Assembly (NCBI GenBank): GCA_959347345.1
Contig: OY365738.1
Coordinates: 2,348,411-2,412,410 of the forward strand
DNA from: an uncultured Amylibacter sp.
Lineage (GTDB): Bacteria; Pseudomonadota; Alphaproteobacteria; Rhodobacterales; Rhodobacteraceae
Direction of reading: 5' to 3'
Length of the DNA stretch: 64,000 nucleotides
Shown here: positions 6,756 through 15,900 of the stretch, piece after piece
Position numbering within the stretch: position 1 is the first letter of the stretch
Layout of the letters: the number at the start of each line of letters is the position of its first letter
Program-made: the position numbers and the translations under genes
Notes under the pieces: generated by a model
The model's database searches: none
Told to the model about the DNA's origin: nothing
Seen by the model: the letters and a program-made list of their open reading frames with translations, nothing else

Positions 6756-9191
6756 ATGAAAACCCACGCACAAGCCGTCGTTATAGGCGGCGGACTTATC
6801 GGCTGTTCCATCCTTTACCACCTAGCGAAACTGGGTTGGAAAGACACCATCCTGCTGGAACGGGATGAATTAACCAGTGGCTCTACTTGGCACGCGGCGG
6901 CTGGTATCCACGGACTCCACGACAGCAATAATATTTCCAAAATGCAGTATTACACCATGAACCTCTATCAGCAGTTAGAGGCGGAAACAGGCCAAGGCTG
7001 CGGGATATATCAGCCAGGCACGCTCTATCTGGCGCAAACCGAAGCGCGCGAGCATCAGCTGCGTATTCAGGCGGCGAAAGCTCGCGCCTTTGACGCTGGT
7101 TTTTATGAAATCAGCATTGAGGAGGCGAAACAGAAAAACCCCTTGATTAATTTTGACGGGATTCGGTGCGTGATGTTTGAACCCGATAGCGGGCATGTTG
7201 ATCCCAGTGGCGTAACCCACGCCTATGCCGCGGGGGCGCGGGCTCTGGGGGCAGAAATCCACCGTTTCACCCCCGTTACCGCGACAACTCCCACCCCGAA
7301 TGGTGAGTGGATTGTGCAAACGCCAAAAGGCGATATTCGCACGCAATGGGTTGTTAATGTGGCGGGGCTTTGGGCGCGGGAAGTCGCCGCGCTGGCGGGT
7401 TTCACCCTGCCCTTACAGCCGACCGAGCACCAATATCTGGTGACCGAAACCATTGATTCCATTGCTAAATTTGGCAAACACCTGCCCTCCGTTGCTGATA
7501 GAGATGGCGAGTATTATATGCGACAGGAAGGCAAAGGTTTGCTGATAGGTGCTTACGAACGCGATTTGCGTTTTTGGGCGGAAGAGGGAACTCCGCAGGG
7601 GTTTGGGCATGAGCTTTTCCCCGATGATTTGGATAGAATCAGTGAAAACTTACTCCGTGCGATGGAACGTGTGCCAGATGCCGCCACGGTTGGCATTAAA
7701 CGGGTTATCAATGGTCCGATGATTTGGTCGCCTGATAGCTCTGCCCTTTATGGTCCTGTGCCAGAGCTGACGAACTATTTTTGCTGTTGCGGGATTATTC
7801 CGGGGTTTAGCCAATCGGGTGGTTTGGGTCTGGCAACCGCGCAATGGATAATAGACGGCGAGCCTGAATTGGACATGTTCCCGTGGGATATGGCGCGGTT
7901 TGGCGCGTGGGCGGATAAGGATTTCACCCGTGCGCGGGTTGCCGACCAATACGCCAATCGGTTTAAAATTCACTTTCCTTATGAGGAACGGACGGCGGGT
8001 CGCCCCCTGCGCACTCGCCCGATTTATGAAACGCAAAAACAGATGGGCGCGGTTTTCGGGCTGAGTTACGGGTGGGAGCATCCCCTATGGTTTGCCCCGA
8101 AAGGTGTGGCGCAAACTGAGGATTACGGTTATACTCGTCAAGCGTGGTTTGAACCTGTTGGCAAGGAATGTTTGGCGTTGCGCAACGGTGTTGGCGTGAT
8201 AGATATTTCCAATTTCGCCAAGTATGAAATCAAAGGTGCGGGCGCGGCCGATTGGTTAAATCGTGTGATGGCAAACCATGTCCCGCGGGAGGTTGGACGC
8301 AGTTGCCTGACGCCTCTTTTGGGGCGGCGGGCTGGGATTGCTGGCGATTTCACTTTGACGAAACTGGGGGAAGAGCATTTCTGGATGGTAGGCTCTGGCG
8401 CGGCGGAACGCTATCACCAGCGTATTTTTAACGGTACGGATCGCGGTGATGTGGCGTTTATCAGCCAAACAGATGCGTGGTGCGGGTTTAATGTGGCGGG
8501 GCCGGATTCGCGGGCGTTGCTGGCGCGATTGACCCAAACCGATATGTCCAATGAAAATTGGGGGTTTATGCGGTCTAAATCCTTTGTTATAGCGGGGATG
8601 TCGGCGATTGGCTTGCGGGTTTCTTTTAGTGGCGATTTGGGGTGGGAGGTCTATGTGAAACAGGCCGACCAGCAAAAACTATATGATGCGTTGTTTGAAA
8701 GCGGTGCGGATTTGGGGGTGTGTGCGGTTGGCGGGCGCGCCTTGGGCAGTTTGCGGATTGAAAAGGGCTATGGCTCTTGGGGGCGCGAATATAGCCCTGA
8801 GTATTGGCCGCAAGAGGTTGGCTTGGCAGGGTTGATTAAAATGGATAAGCCCGCGTTTTTGGGGCGCGAAGCCTATGGTGCGATTGCCGATAATGCCCCC
8901 CGTGAAAAGCTGGTGTTGTTAGAGGTTTCGGTTACAAATAACGCCGATGCCAGTGGTGGCGAGCCTGTGTTTTTACCTGATAATGGTAGCGGTTTTGGTC
9001 GGGCGGTTGGGCGTGTGTCCAGTGGTGCCTACGGTTATTTTGTGCAGAAATCGCTGGCGTTTTGTTTTATTGAAACGGGGTGTGTTAAGGCGGGTGCGGA
9101 GTTTGAGATTGCTATTTTGGGGCAACCCCATAAGGCAAAGCTGTTGGAGTGTCCGCCGTTTGACCCAAGCGGGGCGAGGTTGCGGGGCTAG
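6756..9191 (+). CDS. Sarcosine/dimethylglycine dehydrogenase-type FAD and folate-binding protein
   Basis: An 811-residue two-part enzyme. Residues 1-390 form a D-amino-acid-oxidase-like flavoprotein with the dinucleotide-binding motif VVIGGGLIGCSILYHLAKLG and SGSTWHAAAG, which contains the histidine used for covalent FAD attachment in this family. Residues 430-800 form a GcvT-like aminomethyltransferase part that captures the released formaldehyde on tetrahydrofolate (LGSLRIEKGYGSWGREYSP is typical). Members demethylate dimethylglycine, sarcosine or related N-methyl amino acids. The exact substrate is open. The stop codon is the first triplet of a 7-bp repeat arm. It is preceded by the shared 18-bp element also found before the Rieske oxygenase. 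Confidence 0.88.
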   Translation: MKTHAQAVVIGGGLIGCSILYHLAKLGWKDTILLERDELTSGSTWHAAAGIHGLHDSNNISKMQYYTMNLYQQLEAETGQGCGIYQPGTLYLAQTEAREHQLRIQAAKARAFDAGFYEISIEEAKQKNPLINFDGIRCVMFEPDSGHVDPSGVTHAYAAGARALGAEIHRFTPVTATTPTPNGEWIVQTPKGDIRTQWVVNVAGLWAREVAALAGFTLPLQPTEHQYLVTETIDSIAKFGKHLPSVADRDGEYYMRQEGKGLLIGAYERDLRFWAEEGTPQGFGHELFPDDLDRISENLLRAMERVPDAATVGIKRVINGPMIWSPDSSALYGPVPELTNYFCCCGIIPGFSQSGGLGLATAQWIIDGEPELDMFPWDMARFGAWADKDFTRARVADQYANRFKIHFPYEERTAGRPLRTRPIYETQKQMGAVFGLSYGWEHPLWFAPKGVAQTEDYGYTRQAWFEPVGKECLALRNGVGVIDISNFAKYEIKGAGAADWLNRVMANHVPREVGRSCLTPLLGRRAGIAGDFTLTKLGEEHFWMVGSGAAERYHQRIFNGTDRGDVAFISQTDAWCGFNVAGPDSRALLARLTQTDMSNENWGFMRSKSFVIAGMSAIGLRVSFSGDLGWEVYVKQADQQKLYDALFESGADLGVCAVGGRALGSLRIEKGYGSWGREYSPEYWPQEVGLAGLIKMDKPAFLGREAYGAIADNAPREKLVLLEVSVTNNADASGGEPVFLPDNGSGFGRAVGRVSSGAYGYFVQKSLAFCFIETGCVKAGAEFEIAILGQPHKAKLLECPPFDPSGARLRG

Positions 9192-9244
9192 TTGTTAGTT
9201 GTTAGTTATTAGTGATTAATGATTAGTGATTAGTGATTAGTGGG
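9189..9244 (+). repeat. Element 1, left arm of degenerate 7-bp repeats
   Basis: A run of TTGTTAG and TTAGTGA heptamers beginning with the TAG stop codon of the dehydrogenase gene. The inverted counterpart is at 10191-10235, on the far side of the Mrr nuclease gene. Confidence 0.85.
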
Positions 9245-10105
9245 TTATTCGCTAAACATTTTTTCATAAAGATTGGGAATGTCATGGTGCGATAAAAGTT
9301 TAACACCCGTATCTGTGGCGAGGGCTTTTGCACTCTTGGTATAAGATGCGTTTGAAATAACCCCGACCGCATCCATTTGATGAAAAGCCTTGCCCGCGTG
9401 TGCCTCTTGCACGGCTTTGTTGCCAACAGAGGATTTAAGGAGTTTGCATTGTAGCCCGATTATTTTGCCATTTTTCTTGGCAATAACATCAATACCTTGA
9501 TCGCCAGAGCCAGACGTGGCTTTTGCATCCCAGCCGAATTTATTTAAGCCATCAGCAACCCAATGTTCAAATTCATGTCCGTCTGTGGGGATGGTGTTAA
9601 TATCAAAACCCGATTCGCGGTCATATTCTTCCCAAATACCCAATTGCTCAAATACAAATTTCTTTGTTTTGCTACGTATTCCGTAATCACTTGTGAAGTA
9701 CGCACTTACACCAACACTTTTATAGAATTCATCAAGAACTTTATCAGTGTTATTTTCTACTACCGCTCCATAATCGTCTGTTATTACAGCTCTTTCTAGA
9801 TTGCGATTTAATACGTGCCGATGCGTTTTTATTGCATCCATAAGCCTGTTAATGTTTTGTTTTCTTTCAATAGAATTTTCTATCTCGCGTTGACGTTCTT
9901 TTTCAGCTTTTTCGTCATCTTGTTCTTTAATTTGTTTTTTACTTGGCGACATACAGTAAATGAAAATTACCACAATAACAGCAAAAGCTAAAAGGGATAC
10001 CAATATTGCTGTAACAAGTTTTATGCCAGTAACGAGAGACAGAATTATTGATACAATGCCCCAAAATGCAATTGCCCCCGTTATAGCAGTTTTATTCTCA
10101 TTCAT
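9245..10105 (-). CDS. Membrane-anchored Mrr-type restriction endonuclease
   Basis: A protein of 286 residues counting from the ATG preceded by GGAAAG; an in-frame GTG lies 8 codons upstream but lacks a ribosome site. Two hydrophobic helices occupy about residues 5-50 (ITGAIAFWGIVSIILSLVTG and a second), followed by a charged coiled-coil region (KEQDDEKAEKERQREIENS). The C-terminal Mrr_cat domain has GHEFEHWVADGL, SGSGDQGIDVIAKKNGK and LQCKLL, giving the nuclease residues E...GD...QxK with Q-C-K. The family cleaves modified or foreign DNA. The whole gene lies between inverted heptamer arms, and its stop codon abuts the left arm, so it looks like cargo of a repeat element. Confidence 0.85.
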   Translation of the reverse strand: MNENKTAITGAIAFWGIVSIILSLVTGIKLVTAILVSLLAFAVIVVIFIYCMSPSKKQIKEQDDEKAEKERQREIENSIERKQNINRLMDAIKTHRHVLNRNLERAVITDDYGAVVENNTDKVLDEFYKSVGVSAYFTSDYGIRSKTKKFVFEQLGIWEEYDRESGFDINTIPTDGHEFEHWVADGLNKFGWDAKATSGSGDQGIDVIAKKNGKIIGLQCKLLKSSVGNKAVQEAHAGKAFHQMDAVGVISNASYTKSAKALATDTGVKLLSHHDIPNLYEKMFSE

Positions 10106-10190
10106 ATCTATGTCTTTCCAAAAACCCACAATACCAAAACCCGCCTTGCGTGTAAATACTTAGATGGCAAAAAGATGCGGGGATATATTA

Positions 10191-10235
10191 ATAACCAATA
10201 ACTAACAACTAACAACTAATAACTAACAACTAAAT
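10191..10235 (-). repeat. Element 1, right arm (inverted)
   Basis: Repeats of CTAACAA and CTAATAA, the reverse complement of the arm at 9189. The arm overlaps the end of the amidase gene and supplies its last two codons and TAG stop. Confidence 0.85.
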
Positions 10236-10927
10236 TCACGTGCCAATGCCCGCATCATCCCCATATCGCGGGAGTTCAAATCACCCGTCTCATGGGGGGC
10301 GAACCGCAACCGAAAGGCAGTTAAAACCTCCGAAAACCCTTGCAAATCATCGCTTGCAGGGCGATATCCAAACGCCGCCGCGTCCGCCATAAACCCCGCC
10401 CAATCCACCGCCACACCCGCATCACCAGCAGCCCAAACCGACAAACCCTGCCGTGCCAACCCCTGCCAATCAAACGCAAGACCAGGGTCAGTCTTACGCC
10501 CCACGGCCATATCGGAATGCCCAATAACACCCTTTGGCGCAATCCCCCACCGCGCCAAAATACCGTGCAATAACCCCGCCAGAGCCCGCATTTGCACCGC
10601 AGGATATTCAGGATAATCGGGCGCACCACTGTTCATCAATTCCACGCCAATACTGTGCGAATTCACATCGTTTATCGCGCCCCATTGCCCGACTCCCGCG
10701 TGCCACGCACGCGCCGATTCCGCCACCAATTGATAAATCACTCCCGTTCGGGTGATGAGATAATGCGCCGAAACCTCCGCATCCGTATCACATAACCGCG
10801 CCAAAACCTCATCCACATTATCCATAGCCGTATAGTGCAACACCACCAAACTCGGCACAGCACCATCCCGCCGCACACCGCAGTTGGGCGACTCATGCGC
10901 AATGATATTGGGGGTTACGGTCGCCAT
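10223..10927 (-). CDS. N-acetylmuramoyl-L-alanine amidase, AmpD/Amidase_2 type
   Basis: A protein of 234 residues from the ATG at 10927; a TTG two codons earlier is an alternative. Zinc ligands are visible in LVVLHYTAMDN and, near residue 150, in GHSDMAVGRKTDPG, the His and Asp/Lys/Asp signature of AmpD-like enzymes. There is no signal peptide, so it probably acts in the cytoplasm on anhydro-muropeptides during wall recycling. Its start overlaps the end of the Excalibur lipoprotein gene by 13 bases, which indicates one transcript. The C-terminal residues SC and the stop codon come from the 7-bp repeat arm, so the original end of the gene has been replaced. Confidence 0.88.
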   Translation of the reverse strand: MATVTPNIIAHESPNCGVRRDGAVPSLVVLHYTAMDNVDEVLARLCDTDAEVSAHYLITRTGVIYQLVAESARAWHAGVGQWGAINDVNSHSIGVELMNSGAPDYPEYPAVQMRALAGLLHGILARWGIAPKGVIGHSDMAVGRKTDPGLAFDWQGLARQGLSVWAAGDAGVAVDWAGFMADAAAFGYRPASDDLQGFSEVLTAFRLRFAPHETGDLNSRDMGMMRALAREFSC

Positions 10928-11385
10928 CCGCAAGCAAACCCGTCGCCGTCATCATCTAACCCCAAGTGGTCTTCTTTCGGTCCGCCCTTGGATAGGAAAA
11001 CAAACTGCGCATAGTCATTGCTGGGCAGGGTTTGGCATACCCGCGTAGGCACCGGATTGCGTTCGCGCGAATACCGTTTTTTACCAATACGGCGTTTGGC
11101 ATAACGCTCGGCGTAGGCCGCCAAATCCACGCGAGTCTCTTCATCGCGCTCTGGCAGGGGGGTGGCAATATATTGCACATATTGATTGCTCAGCCGTGCC
11201 AGCCTGTCCGCGTCCGTTTCAATGGATTCTTGGGCGGTGATGGTTTCAAAGCTCTGCGAATCCGACAGATTTTGTGTGTCCGCGCTGACATCCTCAAACC
11301 CAAGCGGGGCATCGGACTCATCCGCCTTACCACCGCCACATGCCGTCAGTATAAGAGCACAAAAGATTATGGGTAGTCTTAGCAT
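10915..11385 (-). CDS. Excalibur-domain lipoprotein
   Basis: A 156-residue precursor with a lipoprotein signal (LPIIFCALILTACGGG), lipidated at the cysteine in LTAC. The middle is acidic and serine-rich. The C-terminus has CQTLPSNDYAQFVFLSKGGP followed by the calcium-binding-like LGLDDDGDGFACGW, the Excalibur signature (DxDxDGxxC), with the paired cysteines expected for a disulfide. The family is extracytoplasmic and often linked to nucleases or wall enzymes. It is coupled to an amidase gene, which supports an envelope role. The biochemical function is unknown. Confidence 0.8.
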   Translation of the reverse strand: MLRLPIIFCALILTACGGGKADESDAPLGFEDVSADTQNLSDSQSFETITAQESIETDADRLARLSNQYVQYIATPLPERDEETRVDLAAYAERYAKRRIGKKRYSRERNPVPTRVCQTLPSNDYAQFVFLSKGGPKEDHLGLDDDGDGFACGWRP

Positions 11386-11388
11386 CGC

Positions 11389-12876
11389 CTAACCCCACCA
11401 AACATTCGGCTTTGCATCAAAGGCAAAATCCTTTTCCAACGCACCCGCGATATTCATCAATTCGCCTTCCTCCCAAGGTCGCCCAATCAGTTGCAAACCC
11501 AAGGGCAACCCTGCGCAGTCCAATCCAGCAGGCAGGCTAATCGCGGGTAATCCCGCCAGATTCACCGTCACCGTGAAAACATCGTTCAGGTACATTTTAA
11601 TAGGGTCAATCGCGGTTTCATCACCCAGAGCAAAGGCGGCACTTGGCGTTGTCGGGGTTAAAATAGCCTCCACCCCCATGTCAAAAACCTGCTGGAAATC
11701 GCGTTTAATTAGGTTACGCACCTTTTGGGCTCGGCGATAATAGGCATCATAAAACCCAGCCGATAAAACATAAGTGCCTATCATCAGGCGGCGTTTCACT
11801 TCATCACCAAACCCCTCTGCACGGGTTTTTTTATACATCTCATCAATACCATCCTCCGCGCCGATATCGGCTCGCAAACCATAGCGAACCCCGTCATATC
11901 GGGCGAGGTTTGACGAAGCCTCCGCTGGTGCCAAAACATAATAGGCGGGCAGGGCGTATTTCGTGTGGGGCAGGGAGACATCGACAATCTCCGCACCCGC
12001 ATCGCGTAGGCGGGCTATCCCATTTGCCCATAAATCCTCTATATCCTGCGGCATTCCATCAAGGCGATATTCTTTGGGAATAGCGATTTTTTTGCCTTTG
12101 ATGGGCTGGTCTAACATCGCTTCAAAATCAGGCACGGCAAGGTTTGCGCTGGTGCTGTCCTTTGGGTCATGCCCCGACATTGCGCCCAGTAATATCGCGC
12201 AATCGCGTACGGATTTTGCCATGGGGCCAGCTTGGTCTAGCGACGAGGCAAAGGCGATAACCCCCCAGCGCGAGCATCGCCCGTAGGTGGGTTTTATCCC
12301 CGTAATACCCGTGAAAGCAACGGGTTGACGGATGGAACCCCCCGTGTCCGTGCCAAGCGCCGCCAAGCATAAATCGGCGGCAACGGCGGCGGCAGAACCG
12401 CCAGAAGAACCCCCAGGGGTCAGTGGGGCGGGGTCGTTCCCCCGCCAAGGGTTTATCACCGCGCCGTAGGTTGAGGTCTCATTAGAAGAGCCCATTGCGA
12501 ACTCATCCATATTGGTTTTGCCCAGCATAACCGCGCCTTGTTGCCAAAGCTGGGTTGTGATGGTGGACTCGTATTCGGGTTTGAAATTGGCGAGGATGGC
12601 GGAGGCGGCTTGGGTTTTCACCCCCTTTGTGCAGAACAAATCCTTAATGCCGAGCGGTATCCCGCACATATCGGGTGCATCGCCCGTTGCCAGCATTTTA
12701 TCGGCGGCGGCGGCTTGCTTGCGAGCGTGGTCAGGGGTTTTATGGCAAAACGCGTTCAACGCATCGCCCGCGTCAATCGCCGATAAGCAATCGTTTGTTA
12801 ATTCGGTTGCACTGATTGTTTTGGCGCGGAGCATATCGCGCGCGGTCGCTATGGTAAGTTTTGCCAATTCGCCCAT
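11389..12876 (-). CDS. gatA: Glutamyl-tRNA(Gln)/aspartyl-tRNA(Asn) amidotransferase subunit A
   Basis: A protein of 495 residues from the ATG preceded by AAGGAAAA. It carries the amidase-signature Ser-cisSer-Lys triad: lysine in [14 protein letters not shown], cis-Ser and nucleophile in [12 protein letters not shown] and [11 protein letters not shown]. GatA hydrolyses glutamine and channels ammonia to GatB, which amidates misacylated Glu-tRNA(Gln) or Asp-tRNA(Asn). It follows gatC by 34 bases in the order gatC-gatA. gatB is not in the window. The stop is 3 bases from the start of the Excalibur gene, so a longer operon is possible. Confidence 0.96.
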   Translation of the reverse strand: MGELAKLTIATARDMLRAKTISATELTNDCLSAIDAGDALNAFCHKTPDHARKQAAAADKMLATGDAPDMCGIPLGIKDLFCTKGVKTQAASAILANFKPEYESTITTQLWQQGAVMLGKTNMDEFAMGSSNETSTYGAVINPWRGNDPAPLTPGGSSGGSAAAVAADLCLAALGTDTGGSIRQPVAFTGITGIKPTYGRCSRWGVIAFASSLDQAGPMAKSVRDCAILLGAMSGHDPKDSTSANLAVPDFEAMLDQPIKGKKIAIPKEYRLDGMPQDIEDLWANGIARLRDAGAEIVDVSLPHTKYALPAYYVLAPAEASSNLARYDGVRYGLRADIGAEDGIDEMYKKTRAEGFGDEVKRRLMIGTYVLSAGFYDAYYRRAQKVRNLIKRDFQQVFDMGVEAILTPTTPSAAFALGDETAIDPIKMYLNDVFTVTVNLAGLPAISLPAGLDCAGLPLGLQLIGRPWEEGELMNIAGALEKDFAFDAKPNVWWG

Positions 12877-12910
12877 GGGGTTTTCCTTTGCTTTGGGGGT
12901 TTGCCCCGAT

Positions 12911-13210
12911 TTATTCCACAACCTTTGGCACGGCGAAAAACCCTTCGCGGGTCATCGGCGCGTTTGATAGGATTTGCGCGGGTTTATCACCGCCCGTTTC
13001 ATCGGTGGTTGGGGTGTCATCGCGCCATTTCAAATCCATAGGCATGACGGCAGGGGTGTCTGTGACATCGCTGATATCGACTTCGTTCAATTGCTCCATA
13101 AAGCCAATAATGCGTGATAGGCGTTCCGCCATCGCGTCCAGTTCATTATCTTTAATATCAATACGCGCCAGATTGGCGATGCGTTTTACGGTGGTTTGGT
13201 CAATTTGCAT
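12911..13210 (-). CDS. gatC: Glutamyl-tRNA(Gln) amidotransferase subunit C
   Basis: A 99-residue subunit beginning [12 protein letters not shown] with the typical central [16 protein letters not shown] and C-terminal [14 protein letters not shown], which is the family-conserved ending. GatC stabilises the GatAB complex. It heads the gatCA operon. The 146 bases upstream, towards the divergent methyltransferase gene, must hold both promoters. Confidence 0.93.
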   Translation of the reverse strand: MQIDQTTVKRIANLARIDIKDNELDAMAERLSRIIGFMEQLNEVDISDVTDTPAVMPMDLKWRDDTPTTDETGGDKPAQILSNAPMTREGFFAVPKVVE

Positions 13211-13356
13211 GGGGGTGTGCCTGTTTTTTGGGTTTTAGGGTGTTTAGCGTGATTGGGGGAAGAGTTCAAGTTTTTTTAACGACCTAATGAACCCTTTATT
13301 AACCTTTACACCTGTTACTATACCTGCTATCACAAATCCAAACAAAGGGGCAGGTC

Positions 13357-14640
13357 TTGCTAAATAACGATTCCATAAAAAACCGCACCATCTTTTGCCA
13401 CGATAATTTGGAAATTTTACGTGGGATAGATTCCGATTGCGTGGATTTGATTTATCTTGATCCGCCGTTTAATAAGAAAAAAGAATTTACTGCGCCGATA
13501 GGTAGCAGTGCCGAAGGTGCGTCTTTTTCAGATATATTCCGCGAAGAGGATGTCAAAGACGACTGGTTGCTGGATATAAAAGAAGACCATTATTTTATCC
13601 ACGATTTGTTATCCACTGTGAAAACGATAGAAGGACGCAGTTCTTACAATTTTTGCTACCTTGCCTATATGGCGATTCGCTTGTTGGAATGCCATAGGAT
13701 TTTGAAATCCACGGGGTCAATATACCTGCATTGCGACTCGACCATGTCCCATTATTTGAAACTTCTTTTGGATTGTATTTTTGGCGAAGCCAATTTCCGC
13801 AACGAAATTATTTGGTGTTATACTGGCCCGGGAATCGCCAATCGTGCGTTTAAACGAAAACACGATATTATTTTATTTTATGCAAAATCTGAACTTACAG
13901 ATTTTAACCCTATTAGAGTTTCACATAAACGCCAATCTGTATCCGTTGGGGCAAGCAGTTATGCCGCAGGCAGCCGAACATTAGAACAGGCAAAACAAGC
14001 CGAAGCCGAAGCGATAGAACGCGGTAAGGCGATAGAAGATTGGTGGAGCGATATTGGCTCTGGCAGTCATATTTCCAAAAACGAACGCACGGGCTATCCC
14101 ACGCAAAAACCTCTGGCGTTGTTGGAGCGGATTATCACCGCGTCTTGCCCCAAAGGTGGGATTGTTTTAGATCCGTTTTGTGGGTGTGCGACCACTTGCG
14201 TTGCGGCGGAAAAATTGGAAAGGCAATGGGTTGGCGTGGATGTATCCATAAAGGCGTATGAATTGGTGAAAGAGCGGATGAAAAAAGAGGTAGAACGTAA
14301 GGATGAATTGTTTAAAGAGGAGGTGGATTTTCAAACAGACCCACCTGTTCGCACGGATATGGGCGCGGATACTCGGGTGCAAAAATATGTTTATATTATA
14401 TCAAACAAGGAATGGAAAAATGAGTGGAAAGTCGGTATTGCGTCCAATGTCAAGGCGCGATTGAATTCTTACCAGACCTCCGACCCGAACCGTGGGTATG
14501 TTTTGGAATATAGTTTTCTAACGCCTGATTTCCGCGAAATTGAAAAATATATCCATGAGCGCTATGAAAACCGCCATGAATGGGTGCGTGAGCCTGATAT
14601 GCAGAAAATCATCAAGGATATAGAGGGTTTTAACACCTAA
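13357..14640 (+). CDS. DNA methyltransferase fused to a GIY-YIG/T5orf172-like domain
   Basis: A 427-residue protein with a TTG start preceded by GGGGCAGG. Residues 1-300 form a beta-class N4/N6 DNA methyltransferase: catalytic motif DLIYLDPPFNKK comes first, then a short target-recognition region, then the SAM-binding motif VLDPFCGCATTCVAAEK with WVGVDVS. Residues 330-420 (VQKYVYIISNKEWKNEWKVG, then RLNSYQT and FREIEKYIHERYENRHEW) match a GIY-YIG-like nuclease fold of the T5orf172/MUG113 kind, with Tyr, Arg and Glu positions present. It could be a single-chain restriction-modification enzyme or a solitary methylase. No separate restriction gene is adjacent. A close paralogue, cut by the window edge, lies at 63400. 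Confidence 0.85.
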   Translation: MLNNDSIKNRTIFCHDNLEILRGIDSDCVDLIYLDPPFNKKKEFTAPIGSSAEGASFSDIFREEDVKDDWLLDIKEDHYFIHDLLSTVKTIEGRSSYNFCYLAYMAIRLLECHRILKSTGSIYLHCDSTMSHYLKLLLDCIFGEANFRNEIIWCYTGPGIANRAFKRKHDIILFYAKSELTDFNPIRVSHKRQSVSVGASSYAAGSRTLEQAKQAEAEAIERGKAIEDWWSDIGSGSHISKNERTGYPTQKPLALLERIITASCPKGGIVLDPFCGCATTCVAAEKLERQWVGVDVSIKAYELVKERMKKEVERKDELFKEEVDFQTDPPVRTDMGADTRVQKYVYIISNKEWKNEWKVGIASNVKARLNSYQTSDPNRGYVLEYSFLTPDFREIEKYIHERYENRHEWVREPDMQKIIKDIEGFNT

Positions 14641-14643
14641 CAC

Positions 14644-15681
14644 CTACTCAGGTGTCGCGACAAACCCGCCAGCAAAATGGCTCGCCTCCCCAGAAACCCC
14701 GCGTTCGGATATAAACGCGCCAACCGCGCCCTCTTGCCCAAATAACCCCGTCACAATCCCTATCGTAGCGTCTTCCGCGTTCCCAGTCGTGAAATCGGCA
14801 AGGATAATGATGCCATTGGCTATCGCGCCTTGGTTATCAAACCCGCCCTCCAGCACAAACCGCACATCGCTATTCACATCACCATCCACCATCACTTCCG
14901 CATCAAACAGGCGATTCGCGTAATCAACCGTCATCACAAAGGGTTTGCTCACCCCAGTGGTCGTTTGAAACCAGCCCGACCATTGGGCGTGGCTCGCGTC
15001 CGCATTCGCCTCTTGCACAACAGGCAGGGGTGCACCCAGATTCGTGCCAGAAAATATCCCAGCATAATGACGCGGAGTGCCACGCGGGGTGGCGGTAAAG
15101 AACGCCACTCCATCGGTTAAATCCCCGCCAAGATCCAGCGAGCCCGCGCCATTTTTCATATTCAAACGTTGGGTTGGGGTAGGCGTGGCGAACCCTCCGC
15201 TATCCAAATCCATGCCCGTGGTTTGCAGGAATTCGTTGCGGTCGCGGGTTGGGCTGGGCGCGGTGGCAAAGGATGTCGCCCCATCCCCCAGCCAATCGGC
15301 GGTTGTGACAATATCCAGCAGGGGCGGGGGTGGAGGCAGGTTAATCGTGGATATATTCGCACTGGCGATTTTGAAGGTGGGTTCTTTGGGTGCAGGTTTC
15401 TTTGGCTTTGGTTTTATAGTTTTGATGCTTATCGTGGGTTCGGTATCAGATTCGGCGGTGGCTTCAGAAATAACCCTAGGCGGGGAGATATTGATAGACT
15501 CGGCGGTCAGCGTCTCTAATGTTTCTTTCGCGGACTCTTTCGCGGATGTTTTAGGGGTCTCTAAATCAGGGTCTGACAAGTCCGCCGTCTCGCCACCACA
15601 GGCGGTTAAGACGAACATAGCCAGCAGGGCAAACGCCAGTGGTGTTTGGTATTTTATTTTGGATTTTATTTGGGGGGTCAT
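14644..15681 (-). CDS. Slam-dependent/TbpB-like surface lipoprotein
   Basis: A 345-residue precursor from the ATG preceded by AGGAGAG. A lipoprotein signal ends at LTACGG. A disordered acidic and proline-rich region follows (KPKPKKPAPKEPTFK). The last 130 residues form a beta-rich barrel with FVMTVDYANRLFDAEV and the family-typical end GLFGQEGAVGAFISERG, as in transferrin-binding-protein-B-like C-lobes exported by Slam. Relatives bind host proteins or metals, or have no known ligand. The ligand here is unknown. The gene converges on the methyltransferase gene with a 3-base gap. Confidence 0.75.
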   Translation of the reverse strand: MTPQIKSKIKYQTPLAFALLAMFVLTACGGETADLSDPDLETPKTSAKESAKETLETLTAESINISPPRVISEATAESDTEPTISIKTIKPKPKKPAPKEPTFKIASANISTINLPPPPPLLDIVTTADWLGDGATSFATAPSPTRDRNEFLQTTGMDLDSGGFATPTPTQRLNMKNGAGSLDLGGDLTDGVAFFTATPRGTPRHYAGIFSGTNLGAPLPVVQEANADASHAQWSGWFQTTTGVSKPFVMTVDYANRLFDAEVMVDGDVNSDVRFVLEGGFDNQGAIANGIIILADFTTGNAEDATIGIVTGLFGQEGAVGAFISERGVSGEASHFAGGFVATPE

Positions 15682-15900
15682 ACTATCTCTCCTCTTCTCT
15701 GGGTTATCCAGAGTCGCCCTCTGGTTTATCTTTGGTCGGCATTCGTAAAACATATTTATGAAAACCATCGCCCCCCTGTTTAACCTGTTTCATGCTTTAT
15801 TCAAAAGGAATTCTGTTTAAGGCTTCAGGTAAATAAGCCAAAAAACAAAGACAAATACATAAGGAATTTTGTGGGGTTTTACCGATTTTTTAACAGGAAT

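Noticed and set aside
9189..10235. Insertion sequence or integron cassette
   Set aside because: No transposase or integrase is encoded, and the arms are degenerate heptamer runs and not defined terminal repeats or attC sites.
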